A stretch of DNA of 64,000 bases from Campylobacter hyointestinalis subsp. lawsonii (GCF_013372165.1 NZ_CP053828.1:558001-622000), one strand, 5' to 3'; numbered from the stretch's first letter, positions 8,686-18,664 are shown. Program-made: numbers and translations. The notes: generated from the letters alone by a model not told the origin.

Positions 8686-10614
8686 ATGGCGCTAATAGAT
8701 CTGATCTGTGTCAGTAAAAAATTTGGTGACAAAGAGATACTAAAAGAGGTAGATTTTAGCGTAAATGAAAAAGAAAGAATCGCTATCATAGGAAAAAATG
8801 GTGGCGGAAAAAGCACTATGATGAAGATCTTGTGTGGTGCTTATGAAGTAGATAGTGGCAGGGTTGTGACGCAAAACGGAATTTCTATCCAAATGTTAGC
8901 TCAATCACCGAAATTTGATGAACATTTGAGTGTGCGAGAAGCATTAAATAATGAGCTAAAAGAGATATTTGACGCTAGAAGTGAGTATGAGATGACTTTA
9001 AATTCTATCTCAAATGATCCTCAAAATAAAGAATTACTTCAAAAGCAAGATGAACTTATTAAATTTATAGAAAGCAAAGACGGCTGGAATATCGAAAATA
9101 AAATAGAACGTGTGCTAGATAGTTTTGTTCTTAGAGAGTATGAGAATCGCCCGGTTAGCTCTCTTAGCGGAGGCGAAATTCGCCGTGTAGCTTTGGGTGC
9201 TTTGATACTTAAAAAACCAGATATTTTGCTACTTGATGAGCCTACTAATCACCTTGATGTTTATATGGTCAGATTTTTAGAAGAACTGCTTCTTAGTTCA
9301 AATCAGACTATAGTTTTCATAAGCCACGATAGATATTTTATAGATAGACTTGCTACTCGCTCTGTAGAGATAGAAGATGGAAATTTGATGAGTTTTGATG
9401 GAGGATATGCAAATTATCTGACTAAAAAAGAAGAGATTTTAAAGTCTTTAGCTAAAAGCCACGAAACGCTTATAAAACAGCTAAAAAGCGAAGAAGAATG
9501 GCTAAGGCGTGGAGTAAAAGCTAGACTTAAAAGAAATGAAGGTAGAAAACAAAGAGTTTTTGCTATGCGAGAGGAGGCTAAGAAAAATCCTAGTCTTATT
9601 CGCAAAGTTAAACTTGAGCTTGAGCGTGCTTCAAAGAGCTTTAATCAAGGCGGACTTAACCAAAATCGTAAAAAAATGCTTTTTGAATGTAAAAATCTTT
9701 CAAAAACTCTCGCAGGAAAAGAACTTTTTAAAGATTTTAATGCACGTGTTTTGCAAGGTGAGCGTATAGGTATAGTCGGCCCAAATGGAAGTGGAAAATC
9801 TACTTTGCTAAAGATAATTTTAGGCGAACTTGAACCTAGTAGTGGCACTATAAACCGCGCAGATATAAAGATAGGATATTTTGATCAGACAAGACGCGGT
9901 ATAGATGATGATAAATCACTCATAGAGCTATTTTGTCCAAATGGCGGTGATCACATCATCGTACGTGGGCGTAATTATCATGTGTATGGGTATCTGAAGA
10001 ACTTTTTATTTCCAAAAGAGTTTTTAGACAAACCGGTTTCTGTTTTGAGTGGAGGAGAGAAAAATCGCCTAGCCCTAGCACTACTTTTTACAAAAGAATA
10101 TGATTGTTTGATACTTGATGAGCCTACAAATGATCTTGATATCGCTACTATAAATATTTTAGAAGAGTATTTATTAAGCTTTGAGGGGGCTATACTTATA
10201 GTCAGCCACGATAGATATTTCATAGATAAGATAACAAACAAACTTTGGGCTTATGAACACGGCAAAATAGAACAAATTTATATGGAATATAGCGAATATT
10301 TAGATATCGAAGAAGAGCTTAAGCAGTTAAATGATATGGAAAAAGAATTTGAAGCAAATGATCAAGTCAAAGAAAAACAAAAAACGGCGCCTATAAAGCT
10401 TTCATATAAACAAAACCAAATTTTACAAAATCATCCAGCTCTCATTGAAGAGATCGAAAATCGCATAAAAGAATTAAATCACGCACTCTCTGTGCCTGAA
10501 ATTTACCAAAAAGTAGGACTTCAAGTTTTATTTGAAGAACTTGAAGAGAAAAAAGGCGAGCTAAATTCGCTAGAAAACGAATATTTTGAAGTTCTAGAGC
10601 TTTCACAAAAATAA
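8686..10614 (+). CDS. ABC-F family ATPase (Uup-like)
   Basis: 642-residue soluble protein with two ATPase domains and no membrane segments, the ABC-F layout (ribosome-associated translation factors). The first domain has Walker A GKNGGGKST (36-44), LSGGEIRRVALG and a LLDEPTNHLD Walker B; the second has GPNGSGKST, LSGGEKNRLALA and LILDEPTNDLD. Between them is the linker rich in K and R (about 250-310). A C-terminal coiled coil (about 590-642), as in Uup, may bind nucleic acid. It directly follows the MFS gene and precedes the NSS gene by 19 bp. Confidence 0.92.
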   Translation: MALIDLICVSKKFGDKEILKEVDFSVNEKERIAIIGKNGGGKSTMMKILCGAYEVDSGRVVTQNGISIQMLAQSPKFDEHLSVREALNNELKEIFDARSEYEMTLNSISNDPQNKELLQKQDELIKFIESKDGWNIENKIERVLDSFVLREYENRPVSSLSGGEIRRVALGALILKKPDILLLDEPTNHLDVYMVRFLEELLLSSNQTIVFISHDRYFIDRLATRSVEIEDGNLMSFDGGYANYLTKKEEILKSLAKSHETLIKQLKSEEEWLRRGVKARLKRNEGRKQRVFAMREEAKKNPSLIRKVKLELERASKSFNQGGLNQNRKKMLFECKNLSKTLAGKELFKDFNARVLQGERIGIVGPNGSGKSTLLKIILGELEPSSGTINRADIKIGYFDQTRRGIDDDKSLIELFCPNGGDHIIVRGRNYHVYGYLKNFLFPKEFLDKPVSVLSGGEKNRLALALLFTKEYDCLILDEPTNDLDIATINILEEYLLSFEGAILIVSHDRYFIDKITNKLWAYEHGKIEQIYMEYSEYLDIEEELKQLNDMEKEFEANDQVKEKQKTAPIKLSYKQNQILQNHPALIEEIENRIKELNHALSVPEIYQKVGLQVLFEELEEKKGELNSLENEYFEVLELSQK

Positions 10615-10633
10615 TAAAATTAAGGATGGCATT

Positions 10634-12010
10634 TTGATAGATAGACAAACTTGGAGTTCAAGACTCACATATATTTTGGCAGTAGCTGGTGCGACGGTAG
10701 GCTTTGGAGCAACTTGGAGATTTCCGTATCTTGTCGGACAAAACGGCGGCGGTGCTTATGTTTTGACATTTTGTATAGCTATGATAGTGATCGGCATACC
10801 TATGATACTAGTTGAAAATGCTATAGGAAGACGTCTGCATATAAACTCAGTAGATGCTTTTGGAAGCAATGCAAATGGTAAAAAAATAAATAAAGCTTGG
10901 AAAATAGTAGGTTGGATGGGGCTTTGTGGAGCTTTTGGGATTATGGCGTATTATATGGTCATAGGTGGTTGGGTGCTTAACTATATCTATAATATCTTAT
11001 TTGGAAATTTAAATTTATCCAGCGTAGTTACTGCACAAACCACCGCTGCTTTTTATGATGAAAATATCATAAATGCACCTTTTGCTATAAGCATAGCTAC
11101 TATAGTTTTTGTTATTATAAATTTCGTGATTTTGGTTCGTGGCGCAGTTGCTGGTATAGAAAGAGCGGCTAAATTTTTGATGCCGATTTTGTTTTTACTA
11201 ATGATAGGTATGGTGTTTAGAAACTTAACTCTTGATGGTGCTTTAGAAGGTATCAAATTCTATCTTACTCCTGATTTTAGCAAGATAAATGCCAAACTTT
11301 TTATAGATGTTTTAGGACAGGTGTTTTTTGCTTTATCTCTTGGTTTTGGAGTTATGATAACACTTTCTAGCTTTGTTAGAAAAGATGAAGATTTAATAAA
11401 AACTTCTATCATCACAGGGCTTTTAAATACACTTATAGCTGTTGTTGCTGGTTTTATGATATTTCCATCTTTATTTACTTTTGGCGTTGCGCCAGATAGT
11501 GGACCGAGCCTAGTTTTTAAAAGCCTTCCTATTGTGTTTTCTCATATGTATTTTGGCTCATTTTTTGCCATAGCATTTTTTAGCTTACTTATGATAGCTG
11601 CTCTTACGACTTCACTTCCTATTTATGAGGTTTTGATAACTGTTTTAGAGGAAAAATTTAATATAAAACGTATAAATGCGATAGTTTTAGTGCTAGGTGG
11701 TATATTTTTGCTTGGAAATTTACCTTCTCTTATGTCTACAAATATACTTAGCAATGTAACTATTTTTGGTAAAAATATTTTTGATGCTTATGACGCTATA
11801 AGTGCTACGATATTTTTTGTACTCACATCTTTGCTTTGTGCAATTTTTGTTGGTTGGGTACTCAAGGACGAAGCCAAAAAAGAGATACTTTATGGTAGTC
11901 AAAATTCGGTTAAAATAGTAAATATTTGGTTCTTTTACATAAAATATATAATACCATTTTTGATTTTAGTCGTTTTTATAAGTAGTTTTTATGATAATTT
12001 TATGAAATAA
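10634..12010 (+). CDS. sodium-dependent transporter (NSS family)
   Basis: 458-residue inner-membrane protein of the neurotransmitter:sodium symporter family (LeuT-like; usually amino acids). The first helix contains AVAGATVGFGATWRFPYLVG followed by QNGGGAY, the sodium- and substrate-binding region of the family. Eleven to twelve hydrophobic segments follow. The start is TTG at 10634 with AAGGATGG upstream; no ATG fits. It lies 19 bp after the ABC-F gene. The substrate cannot be read from the sequence. Confidence 0.9.
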   Translation: MIDRQTWSSRLTYILAVAGATVGFGATWRFPYLVGQNGGGAYVLTFCIAMIVIGIPMILVENAIGRRLHINSVDAFGSNANGKKINKAWKIVGWMGLCGAFGIMAYYMVIGGWVLNYIYNILFGNLNLSSVVTAQTTAAFYDENIINAPFAISIATIVFVIINFVILVRGAVAGIERAAKFLMPILFLLMIGMVFRNLTLDGALEGIKFYLTPDFSKINAKLFIDVLGQVFFALSLGFGVMITLSSFVRKDEDLIKTSIITGLLNTLIAVVAGFMIFPSLFTFGVAPDSGPSLVFKSLPIVFSHMYFGSFFAIAFFSLLMIAALTTSLPIYEVLITVLEEKFNIKRINAIVLVLGGIFLLGNLPSLMSTNILSNVTIFGKNIFDAYDAISATIFFVLTSLLCAIFVGWVLKDEAKKEILYGSQNSVKIVNIWFFYIKYIIPFLILVVFISSFYDNFMK

Positions 12011-12064
12011 ATTTACACATTTATGATAATATCTATTAAAATTATCAAAATTTAAAGGGATTTA

Positions 12065-13264
12065 ATGCTATTTTTTTTAATCGGTATTTATATAATTTAT
12101 ACTATATATAAAATTTATCTAAGTTTTTTACAAATAAATTTTGTAAAACAAGCTGCCAAAAAACCAGCAGTAATACTAGAACAAGTTGGTTATGAAAAAG
12201 CCGCAAATGTAGCTATAATAAATGAGAAATTTAGCATAGTATCAAATTTATATTCTTGTGTCTTGCTTATTTTATGGTCGGTTTTTGGTGCATCTTTTTT
12301 GCAAAATTTAATAGTAAAAGATGATACGATTTTGCAAAATACACTTTTAGTAGTAGCTTTTTTGCTTATCTCTTTAGTCCTTGAGCTTCCTTTTGGCATA
12401 TATAAGACTTTTGTAAAGGATAAAAAACTTGGTTTTTCAAATACCACTCCAAATATTTTTTTGCTTGATACATTAAAAACCTTTGCTTTGACTTTTGTGT
12501 TTGGCTCGCTTGTAGTATGGGCGATACTTCTTTGTTTTGAGTGGCTTGGAAAGGCTTGGTGGATATGGGCTTTCGGGCTTAGTTTTACTATAATTTTACT
12601 GATAAATTTGATATATCCTACCATTATAGCTCCACTTTTTAACAAAATGTCACCTTTAAATAATGATGAATTAAATAGCGCTATAAACTCTCTTCTTAAT
12701 AAATGCGGTTTTAAAAGTAGCGGTGTTTTTGTGATAGATGCTAGTAAAAGAGATAAAAGACTAAATGCTTATTTTGGCGGACTTGGGGCTACAAAAAGAG
12801 TTGTGCTTTTTGACACTCTTGTGCAAAAGCTTAGTAAAAATGAGATTATAGCTGTTCTTGGGCATGAGCTTGGACATTTTAAGCATAAAGATTTACTAAA
12901 AAATATAGCTTTGATGTTTGTTTTATTATTTATTATTTTTGCTATTTTTGGCAATATACCAAGTTCTGTTTATAACTCTCTTGGATTAAATGGTGATGGC
13001 GGAAGCTTTTTTATATTTTTACTGCTTTACTCTCCGGTAGTTTCTGCATTTTTCGAGCCGATAATTTCGGCATATTCAAGATCTCATGAGTTTGGCGCTG
13101 ATGAGTTTGGCTCAAACAACTCAACCAAAGAAGATATGATCTCAGCACTTAAAAAACTCGGCAATGAAAATAAAGCTTTTCCATTATCTCATCCGTTTTA
13201 TAGCTTTGTTTATCACTCACATCCTAGTCTTTATGAAAGGATAACTAAGCTTGAAAATAACTGA
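12065..13264 (+). CDS. M48 family membrane metallopeptidase (Ste24/CAAX protease 1 type)
   Basis: 399-residue inner-membrane zinc protease. Hydrophobic segments at about 1-22, 60-80, 90-112, 140-160, 167-190 and 280-330. The catalytic HEXXH is GHELGHFKHKD with His267, Glu268 and His271; the distal zinc-ligand glutamate is in SHEFGADEFG (about 339-343). Ste24-type enzymes cleave prenylated peptides in eukaryotes; in bacteria they are thought to work in membrane protein quality control. The 3' end overlaps prmC by 14 bp, starting an operon with prmC and the DUF4149 gene. Confidence 0.9.
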   Translation: MLFFLIGIYIIYTIYKIYLSFLQINFVKQAAKKPAVILEQVGYEKAANVAIINEKFSIVSNLYSCVLLILWSVFGASFLQNLIVKDDTILQNTLLVVAFLLISLVLELPFGIYKTFVKDKKLGFSNTTPNIFLLDTLKTFALTFVFGSLVVWAILLCFEWLGKAWWIWAFGLSFTIILLINLIYPTIIAPLFNKMSPLNNDELNSAINSLLNKCGFKSSGVFVIDASKRDKRLNAYFGGLGATKRVVLFDTLVQKLSKNEIIAVLGHELGHFKHKDLLKNIALMFVLLFIIFAIFGNIPSSVYNSLGLNGDGGSFFIFLLLYSPVVSAFFEPIISAYSRSHEFGADEFGSNNSTKEDMISALKKLGNENKAFPLSHPFYSFVYHSHPSLYERITKLENN

Positions 13265-14051
13265 CGCGCTAAAACGTGCAAAAGATAGACTTGATAGCGC
13301 AAATCTTGCAAATAAATTGCTCTGTTATCATCTAAAAACTAGCAAAGAATGGATATTTTTAAACCAAGAAGCTCAGCTAGAAGACGAGCAAGGTTTTTTT
13401 GATATTGTTTCTAGATATGAAAACGGTGAGCCTTTTGAGTATATAACTGGCATTTGTGAGTTTTTAGATAGTGAGTTTTACGTAGGCAAAGGCGTTTTAA
13501 TACCTAGATTTGAGACTGAAGTTTTAGTACAAAAATCGCTTGAGATCGCTAAAAAATTTGATAATCCTAAGATCTGCGAGATAGGCGTGGGAAGCGGTAT
13601 CATAAGTATAAGTTTGGCTCTAAGACTAAAAAAGGCTAAATTTGTAGCTAGCGACATCAGCGATTTAGCACTTTTTTGGGCTAAGAAAAATATATCTAAA
13701 TTTGACGTGGATATTGAGCTTTATCACACTTCTTTACTTGATGGGATAAATGGTGATTTTGATATTTTAGTATCAAATCCTCCATATATAAAGCAAGACT
13801 ATAAATTAGATAAGTGGGTTTTGAGTGAGCCAAGAGAGGCTTTGTTTGGCGGAAAAAATGGTGATGAAATACTAAAAGATATCATAAATCTTGCAAAGAA
13901 TAGAGCTAAATTTTTACTTTGTGAGATAGGCTATGATCAAAAACAAAGTCTATCTTTAGAGCTAGAAAAAGCTGGGTTTAGCTATGAGTTTTATAAAGAT
14001 CTTGCCGGATTTGATCGTGGTTTTGTAGCAAAAAATTTAAATAAAAGTTAG
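13251..14051 (+). CDS. prmC: release factor glutamine N5-methyltransferase PrmC
   Basis: Methylates the Gln of the GGQ motif of peptide-chain release factors using S-adenosylmethionine. The 266 residues show the N-terminal helical domain, IPRFETEVLV (83-92, the family PRxxTE motif), the SAM loop EIGVGSGIIS (110-119), and the catalytic NPPY at 176-179. It overlaps the CAAX protease gene by 14 bp. The start ATG is inside the end of that gene, suggesting translational coupling. Confidence 0.93.
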   Translation: MKITDALKRAKDRLDSANLANKLLCYHLKTSKEWIFLNQEAQLEDEQGFFDIVSRYENGEPFEYITGICEFLDSEFYVGKGVLIPRFETEVLVQKSLEIAKKFDNPKICEIGVGSGIISISLALRLKKAKFVASDISDLALFWAKKNISKFDVDIELYHTSLLDGINGDFDILVSNPPYIKQDYKLDKWVLSEPREALFGGKNGDEILKDIINLAKNRAKFLLCEIGYDQKQSLSLELEKAGFSYEFYKDLAGFDRGFVAKNLNKS

Positions 14052-14059
14052 GAAATATA

Positions 14060-14533
14060 ATGAGAAATTTAAAAAATAGTTATCTGTTTTTGTTGGCTTT
14101 GATAATCGGCGTTGAGATATCTATAGGTGCTTTTTTGGCTCCTGTGCTGTTTTTTCCTGCAAAATACATAGGTGAGGGCGTTTTGAGTTTATTTCAAAGC
14201 GGTCAGCTTATGACTCAGGTATTTTTGAAATATAACACGCTCTTGATCGCTGTTTGTCTAGTATCCATAATCTACGAGCTTATAAATTTGATAAAAAACA
14301 AAGAAGATAGTTTTAATTTTAAATTTAGTGCATTTATGCTTAGCTTTATAGTTTTAGGGCTTGCTAGCTCATTTGCTTTTTATTTCACGCCATATATTGT
14401 CAATGCTCAAAGTTTAGGTGAGTTGGCAACTGCTACAAACGACTTTGCGAGAATACATAAAGCTAGTGAAATAGTTATGAAAATTATGATTATAGCTCAA
14501 ACTATATTATTTTTCGTGCGCGCTAGAAGTTGA
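14060..14533 (+). CDS. DUF4149 membrane protein
   Basis: 157-residue integral membrane protein with four hydrophobic segments (about 8-30, 52-74, 88-110 and 135-155), matching the DUF4149 family common in Campylobacter and Helicobacter. No catalytic motifs are visible and the function is unknown. It starts 8 bp after prmC and is probably co-transcribed with it, ahead of murC. Confidence 0.8.
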   Translation: MRNLKNSYLFLLALIIGVEISIGAFLAPVLFFPAKYIGEGVLSLFQSGQLMTQVFLKYNTLLIAVCLVSIIYELINLIKNKEDSFNFKFSAFMLSFIVLGLASSFAFYFTPYIVNAQSLGELATATNDFARIHKASEIVMKIMIIAQTILFFVRARS

Positions 14534-14594
14534 AAATTTAAAAAGTTAAGTCAAATTAGTTTAGTGTTATGAAAAAATTTTTATAAGGCTTGTA

Positions 14595-15890
14595 ATGAAA
14601 AAAGTTCATTTTATAGGTATCGGAGGTATAGGAATATCTGCGATTGCTAGATTTTTGAAAGAGAAAGATTTTATCATAAGCGGTTCTGATATTAAAGAGA
14701 GTAATACGACTAAAGAGTTAAGACAGAGTGGTATGAAGATCACTGTTCCACACTGCATTAGTGCTATAGAAGATCCAGATTTCGTAGTTTATAGTGCGGC
14801 CATAAAGAGCGACAATGTAGAGCTCATAGAAGCTAGAAAAAAAGGTATAAAGTGTCTATCTAGAAAAGAGGCACTTCCTTTTATCCTTGAGGGTAAAAGA
14901 GTATTTGCAGTGGCTGGTGCTCATGGTAAGAGCACTACTTCTGCCATGCTTTGCACACTTTTAGATGGAAGCGTGATAATAGGTGCGATAAGCAAACAGT
15001 TTGGCTCAAATATGAAATACGAACAGAGTGAAAACGTGATATTTGAAGCCGATGAGAGCGACAGCAGTTTTCTAAACTCAAACCCATATCTTGCAGTAGT
15101 GACTAACGCTGAGCCTGAACATATGGAGCATTATGATTTTGATCTTGATAAATTTCATGCTGCTTATAAGGGATTTTTAGAAAGAGCTAAGGTTAGAGTT
15201 ATAAATGCTGATGATGAGTTTTTAAATTCACTTAAAATGGACTGCATAAAACTATATAAAAGCGACATAACCGACCTTAAAATGGTGCTTAGAAACTATG
15301 AGCCATATACGAGTTTCAACCTAAAAGGGCTTGGCAAATTCGAAGCCTTTGGTATGGGCGAGCATATAGCGATCGATGCTAGTCTTGCTATTTTAGCAGC
15401 AAACTCAGAAGTTGGGCTTGAAACGATTAGAGTAAATTTGAAGAAATTTAAAGGCATAAAAAAGAGATTTGACATTTTGGTGGCAAATGAAAAATTTGCT
15501 CTCATAGACGACTATGGACATCACCCAACAGAGATAAAAGCTACGTTAAAAAGTGCAAAAGAGTATGCGAAACTCTTGGGGCTAGAAAAGATAACTGCTA
15601 TATTTCAACCACATCGCTATACTCGTTTAAAAGCAAATTTAGATGGCTTTAAAGAATGTTTTAAAGATGTAGATGAGCTCGTCGTCTTGCCTGTTTATAG
15701 TGCTGGAGAAGAGCCAAATGATATAGTTTTAAAAGATGAATTTGAAAATGCGGTTTTTGCAGATTTTGTAAAAAGAGATGGCGAAACTATCGAATTTTTT
15801 GATAGTTTTGGTGTAAAACACAAGCTTAGTAGCGGTCTAGTCATAGGCTTTGGGGCTGGAGATATTACTTATCAATTAAGAGGAGCTTGA
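14595..15890 (+). CDS. murC: UDP-N-acetylmuramate--L-alanine ligase MurC
   Basis: Adds L-alanine to UDP-MurNAc in cytosolic peptidoglycan precursor synthesis. At 431 residues it is slightly shorter than the E. coli enzyme (about 490), as in other epsilonproteobacteria. Domain 1 starts with VHFIGIGGIGISAIARFL. The ATP loop is GAHGKSTTSAM at 108-118 (Ala and Ser where many MurC have Thr). EADESDSSF and YGHHPTEI are the conserved metal- and substrate-binding motifs. It is followed 1 bp later by a small membrane-protein gene, the same order as C. jejuni Cj1054c-Cj1053c. Confidence 0.95.
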   Translation: MKKVHFIGIGGIGISAIARFLKEKDFIISGSDIKESNTTKELRQSGMKITVPHCISAIEDPDFVVYSAAIKSDNVELIEARKKGIKCLSRKEALPFILEGKRVFAVAGAHGKSTTSAMLCTLLDGSVIIGAISKQFGSNMKYEQSENVIFEADESDSSFLNSNPYLAVVTNAEPEHMEHYDFDLDKFHAAYKGFLERAKVRVINADDEFLNSLKMDCIKLYKSDITDLKMVLRNYEPYTSFNLKGLGKFEAFGMGEHIAIDASLAILAANSEVGLETIRVNLKKFKGIKKRFDILVANEKFALIDDYGHHPTEIKATLKSAKEYAKLLGLEKITAIFQPHRYTRLKANLDGFKECFKDVDELVVLPVYSAGEEPNDIVLKDEFENAVFADFVKRDGETIEFFDSFGVKHKLSSGLVIGFGAGDITYQLRGA

Positions 15891-15891
15891 T

Positions 15892-16233
15892 TTGCGTATA
15901 GTTTTATTTTTGATACTTTTATTATTCGTTATTTTGTTATTTGCTGTGGGTAATGAAAAGTTAAATTTAAAATCTAAAATTATTATTTTAGTCGGCGCTA
16001 TGGCTCTGTTTTTGATAGTCTTTTTTTACAATGAAGGTATGCAAAATAAAGAAGAAGGTATAAATAGAATTTTAGAAGAATTTATGCAGGGCAAAACTGT
16101 GACTTGTAGTGGATATGAGGTCGATAAAAAACATTTTAACTATGAGTATGGAACGCAAAGTTTTGTAGCAAAGAGAGAATTTGACAACCTAAACGCAGTA
16201 ATAATCCCTATAGAAAAGTGTATGGATAAATAG
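15892..16233 (+). CDS. small conserved membrane protein (Cj1053c-like)
   Basis: 113 residues with two hydrophobic segments (about 3-18 and 29-47) and a soluble C-terminal half with Cys in VTCSGYEV and EKCMDK. It starts with TTG one base after the murC stop. In C. jejuni an integral membrane protein gene sits in the same place between murC and mutS2, so I read this as its orthologue; function unknown. Its stop codon lies inside a bidirectional terminator. Confidence 0.75.
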   Translation: MRIVLFLILLLFVILLFAVGNEKLNLKSKIIILVGAMALFLIVFFYNEGMQNKEEGINRILEEFMQGKTVTCSGYEVDKKHFNYEYGTQSFVAKREFDNLNAVIIPIEKCMDK

Positions 16234-16268
16234 AGTAAATTTTATAAAATACCAAATTTACTCTATTT
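16228..16268. terminator. bidirectional terminator between convergent genes
   Basis: Perfect 15-bp inverted repeat AAATAGAGTAAATTT / AAATTTACTCTATTT (16228-16242, 16254-16268) with an 11-nt loop. It lies between the convergent Cj1053c-like gene and the ABC cassette and includes the stop codon of the former. Confidence 0.75.
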
Positions 16269-16273
16269 GACAT

Positions 16274-17023
16274 TTATATCACGTATTCTATATTATCGTT
16301 TTCACCGCTTATGAGTCTAAAGATTTCTGCTTTTATCTCGAAGTATTTTGCGGAGTTTGGCTGAAATTTAGGATTTTTGATCTCTTTTATTATCTTTCCA
16401 TTATGTAAAACTACTATTTTATATCCTAAAAACAGCGCTTCATCTATATCGTGAGTGACAAATATAACTTGCTTATTTTTAGTTAGTCCTTTAAGCTCAG
16501 TTTGTAAATTTGCTCTAACAACTGGGTCTAAAGCACTAAAAGGCTCATCTAAAAATAGCACTTGCGGATCAAGAGCTAAAGCCCTAGCTATCGCCACTCT
16601 TTGGCATTGACCGCCACTTAGTGAGTGGGGGTATTTTTTAGATATGCTATCAAGTCCGACTAAGCTAAGATATTTTTTTGATATATTTTCAAGCTTATTT
16701 TTATCTTTTATTCCAGAGCATTTTAAAGCAAATTTGATATTGTCTTCTGCGTTTAGCCACGGCATTAGTGAGTAATGTTGTGTTATGATTTGACGCTCTT
16801 TAGAGTTTGGGATTTTATTTTTGAACTCAGAATTATCAAATTTAATGCTACCGCTATCAAAACTCTCAAGTGAGCTTAATATCTTTAAAATCGTGCTTTT
16901 GCCACTTCCACTAGCCCCTAAAAGAACGCAAAACTCACCATTTTCAACACGCAAATTTATATCGTGTAAAACACAAATATCCTTAAAAGATTTTTTTAAA
17001 TTACTAATTTCTATCATAGCCAT
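16274..17023 (-). CDS. ABC transporter ATPase, sulfonate/nitrate (SsuB/TauB) type
   Basis: 249-residue ATPase subunit of a NitT/TauT-family importer. Walker A GASGSGKST (36-44), Q loop in ITQHYSLMPWL, signature LSGGQCQRVAIARAL, Walker B VLFLDEPFSALDP and the switch His in FVTHDIDEAL are all present, so it should be active. It is the last gene of the minus-strand cassette and overlaps the permease gene by 20 bp. A second Met two codons later would reduce this overlap. Members import sulfonates, taurine, nitrate, thiamine precursors or bicarbonate; the neighbouring flavoprotein favours an organosulfur substrate, which is inference. Confidence 0.88.
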   Translation of the reverse strand: MAMIEISNLKKSFKDICVLHDINLRVENGEFCVLLGASGSGKSTILKILSSLESFDSGSIKFDNSEFKNKIPNSKERQIITQHYSLMPWLNAEDNIKFALKCSGIKDKNKLENISKKYLSLVGLDSISKKYPHSLSGGQCQRVAIARALALDPQVLFLDEPFSALDPVVRANLQTELKGLTKNKQVIFVTHDIDEALFLGYKIVVLHNGKIIKEIKNPKFQPNSAKYFEIKAEIFRLISGENDNIEYVI

Positions 17024-17738
17024 ACTTCCTTGATACTACTTTTTCTATATAGCCAAATAGAGCGTTGATAATCATACCTATCACACCGATAGTTATGATA
17101 GTGGCTATTAGGATATCGATTCTAAGCTGATTTCTGCTATCTATGATGATATATCCAAGCCCAGTTTGAGCCCCTAGCATCTCGCCAACAACTAAATTTA
17201 TCCAAGCTAGGGCTGCAGCTAGTCTAAGGCTAGATATCAAAGATAAAAAGCTAGATGGAAATATCACGCTTTTTAAGATTTGCCACCTTGATGCGCCAAA
17301 GTTTTTTGCTACGATGATTAGCTCACTTGGGACCTCTCTAATAGCTTTTGTAGAGAGCAAAACCATAGGAAAAAATACAGAATAAGCTATGATAAATATA
17401 GTTGGCAAATCGCCAATACCAAATATTATTAAAACAATAGGAACCCACGCTATAGGCGAAATAGGGCGTAAAAGGTTAAATAGCGGATCAAAGGCGCTAG
17501 CAAATTTGGGATTAAACCCAAATATAAAGCCAACAAAAACACCAAAAATCACACCAAATATTAACCCCAAAATATATCGATATAGTGAGTCTATAATGCC
17601 TATTTGAAGGCTATTATTAGCTATGATTTGCTCATAAGCTTCTAAGGTTTTAGCTGGTGATGGTATCAAAGCAGAGCTAGAGAAATGCCATAAAATGAGT
17701 AGCAAAACCAAAACTAAAATTTGATAAAAATATCTCAT
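17004..17738 (-). CDS. ABC transporter permease, sulfonate/nitrate (SsuC) type
   Basis: 244-residue inner-membrane permease of the BPD_transp_1 fold with about six hydrophobic segments. The cytosolic EAA-type loop reads VAKNFGASRWQILKSVIFP and docks the ATPase. It overlaps the binding-protein gene by 4 bp and the ATPase gene by 20 bp, consistent with one polycistronic message and coupled translation. Confidence 0.88.
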   Translation of the reverse strand: MRYFYQILVLVLLLILWHFSSSALIPSPAKTLEAYEQIIANNSLQIGIIDSLYRYILGLIFGVIFGVFVGFIFGFNPKFASAFDPLFNLLRPISPIAWVPIVLIIFGIGDLPTIFIIAYSVFFPMVLLSTKAIREVPSELIIVAKNFGASRWQILKSVIFPSSFLSLISSLRLAAALAWINLVVGEMLGAQTGLGYIIIDSRNQLRIDILIATIITIGVIGMIINALFGYIEKVVSRKYGYDRN

Positions 17739-18652
17739 TTTTGCTCCACCAAATAGCTATCGATATCTAAATTTTTTAGCCCATCATTTGCTAAATTTTG
17801 AGATATCAAAAACTCTTTTAATGCTATTAAATCATCTTTTTTGACGCTTAAATCATCATATGATACTATCTTATCTTCTACAATTTTGTTGATGATATTA
17901 GCATCTTGAGCTAGGATTTTGGAGCCTATTATAGAGGCTTCTTTGTGATTTTTCTCTATGAAATTAGCTGCCATTTTAAAGGCATTTGTAAGTTGAGCCG
18001 CAACTGGTGAGTTGGCTAGCTCGCTAGAATAGTTTAGTAAGCAGCAGATGTGATTAGGCGTGATATCTTTGCTTAATATCAAATTTCTAGCTCCCCTTTG
18101 GACGCCAAGCTGACCAAAAGGCTCAGCAACGATATATCCATCAATTCTATTTGTTAGCAAGGCAAAAGGCATCTCAGTAGGTGCCATATCTACTAAATTT
18201 ACTTTTATATTATGCTTGCTTAAAAGCTTGTGTAAGATATAGTAGTGGCTAGAAAATCTAGATGGAATTGCTATATTTTTGCCTTCTAATTCATTGATTG
18301 TTTTAATGCTGTTATTTACCACCAAAGATGAGCCGTTTTTGTGTGCGGCCATAATGGCTTTGATATCTGTGCCACTACCTCTTAGCATAAGCCCAAGCGG
18401 AGCTAATAAAAACGCTCCATCAACTGCTTTAGCCCTTAGAGCCTCGCTCAAATCCGCCCAATTAGCAAATTTAATAGGAACAATATCAAACTCATCACTA
18501 CTAAAGATATCTTTAGCGATTATAATCAAATGATCGCAAATCGGCAGATATCCTATCTTAATACCTTTTTTAAATTTAGAATTTGCCACACTCTTAGTCG
18601 CACTAAGAGCTAAAAAACCAGCTAAAAATCCAAGCGCATATCTTCTATTCAT
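17735..18652 (-). CDS. ABC transporter substrate-binding protein (SsuA/NrtA-like)
   Basis: 305-residue periplasmic binding protein of the NMT1/THI5-like fold. The N-terminus MNRRYALGFLAGFLALSATK has a twin-arginine and a hydrophobic core, so export by Tat or Sec is expected, with cleavage near residue 23. GYLPICDHL at about 34-42 is the typical beginning of NrtA/SsuA proteins; later come LEGKNIAIP and EPFGQLGV. It lacks a lipobox cysteine. The ligand is not predictable. It sits 12 bp downstream of the flavoprotein gene. Confidence 0.85.
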   Translation of the reverse strand: MNRRYALGFLAGFLALSATKSVANSKFKKGIKIGYLPICDHLIIIAKDIFSSDEFDIVPIKFANWADLSEALRAKAVDGAFLLAPLGLMLRGSGTDIKAIMAAHKNGSSLVVNNSIKTINELEGKNIAIPSRFSSHYYILHKLLSKHNIKVNLVDMAPTEMPFALLTNRIDGYIVAEPFGQLGVQRGARNLILSKDITPNHICCLLNYSSELANSPVAAQLTNAFKMAANFIEKNHKEASIIGSKILAQDANIINKIVEDKIVSYDDLSVKKDDLIALKEFLISQNLANDGLKNLDIDSYLVEQK

Positions 18653-18664
18653 ATCTTATCCTTT

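Noticed and set aside
12190-12645. 151-codon open frame on the minus strand
   Set aside because: Entirely inside the CAAX protease gene, with no recognisable domain; antisense shadow.
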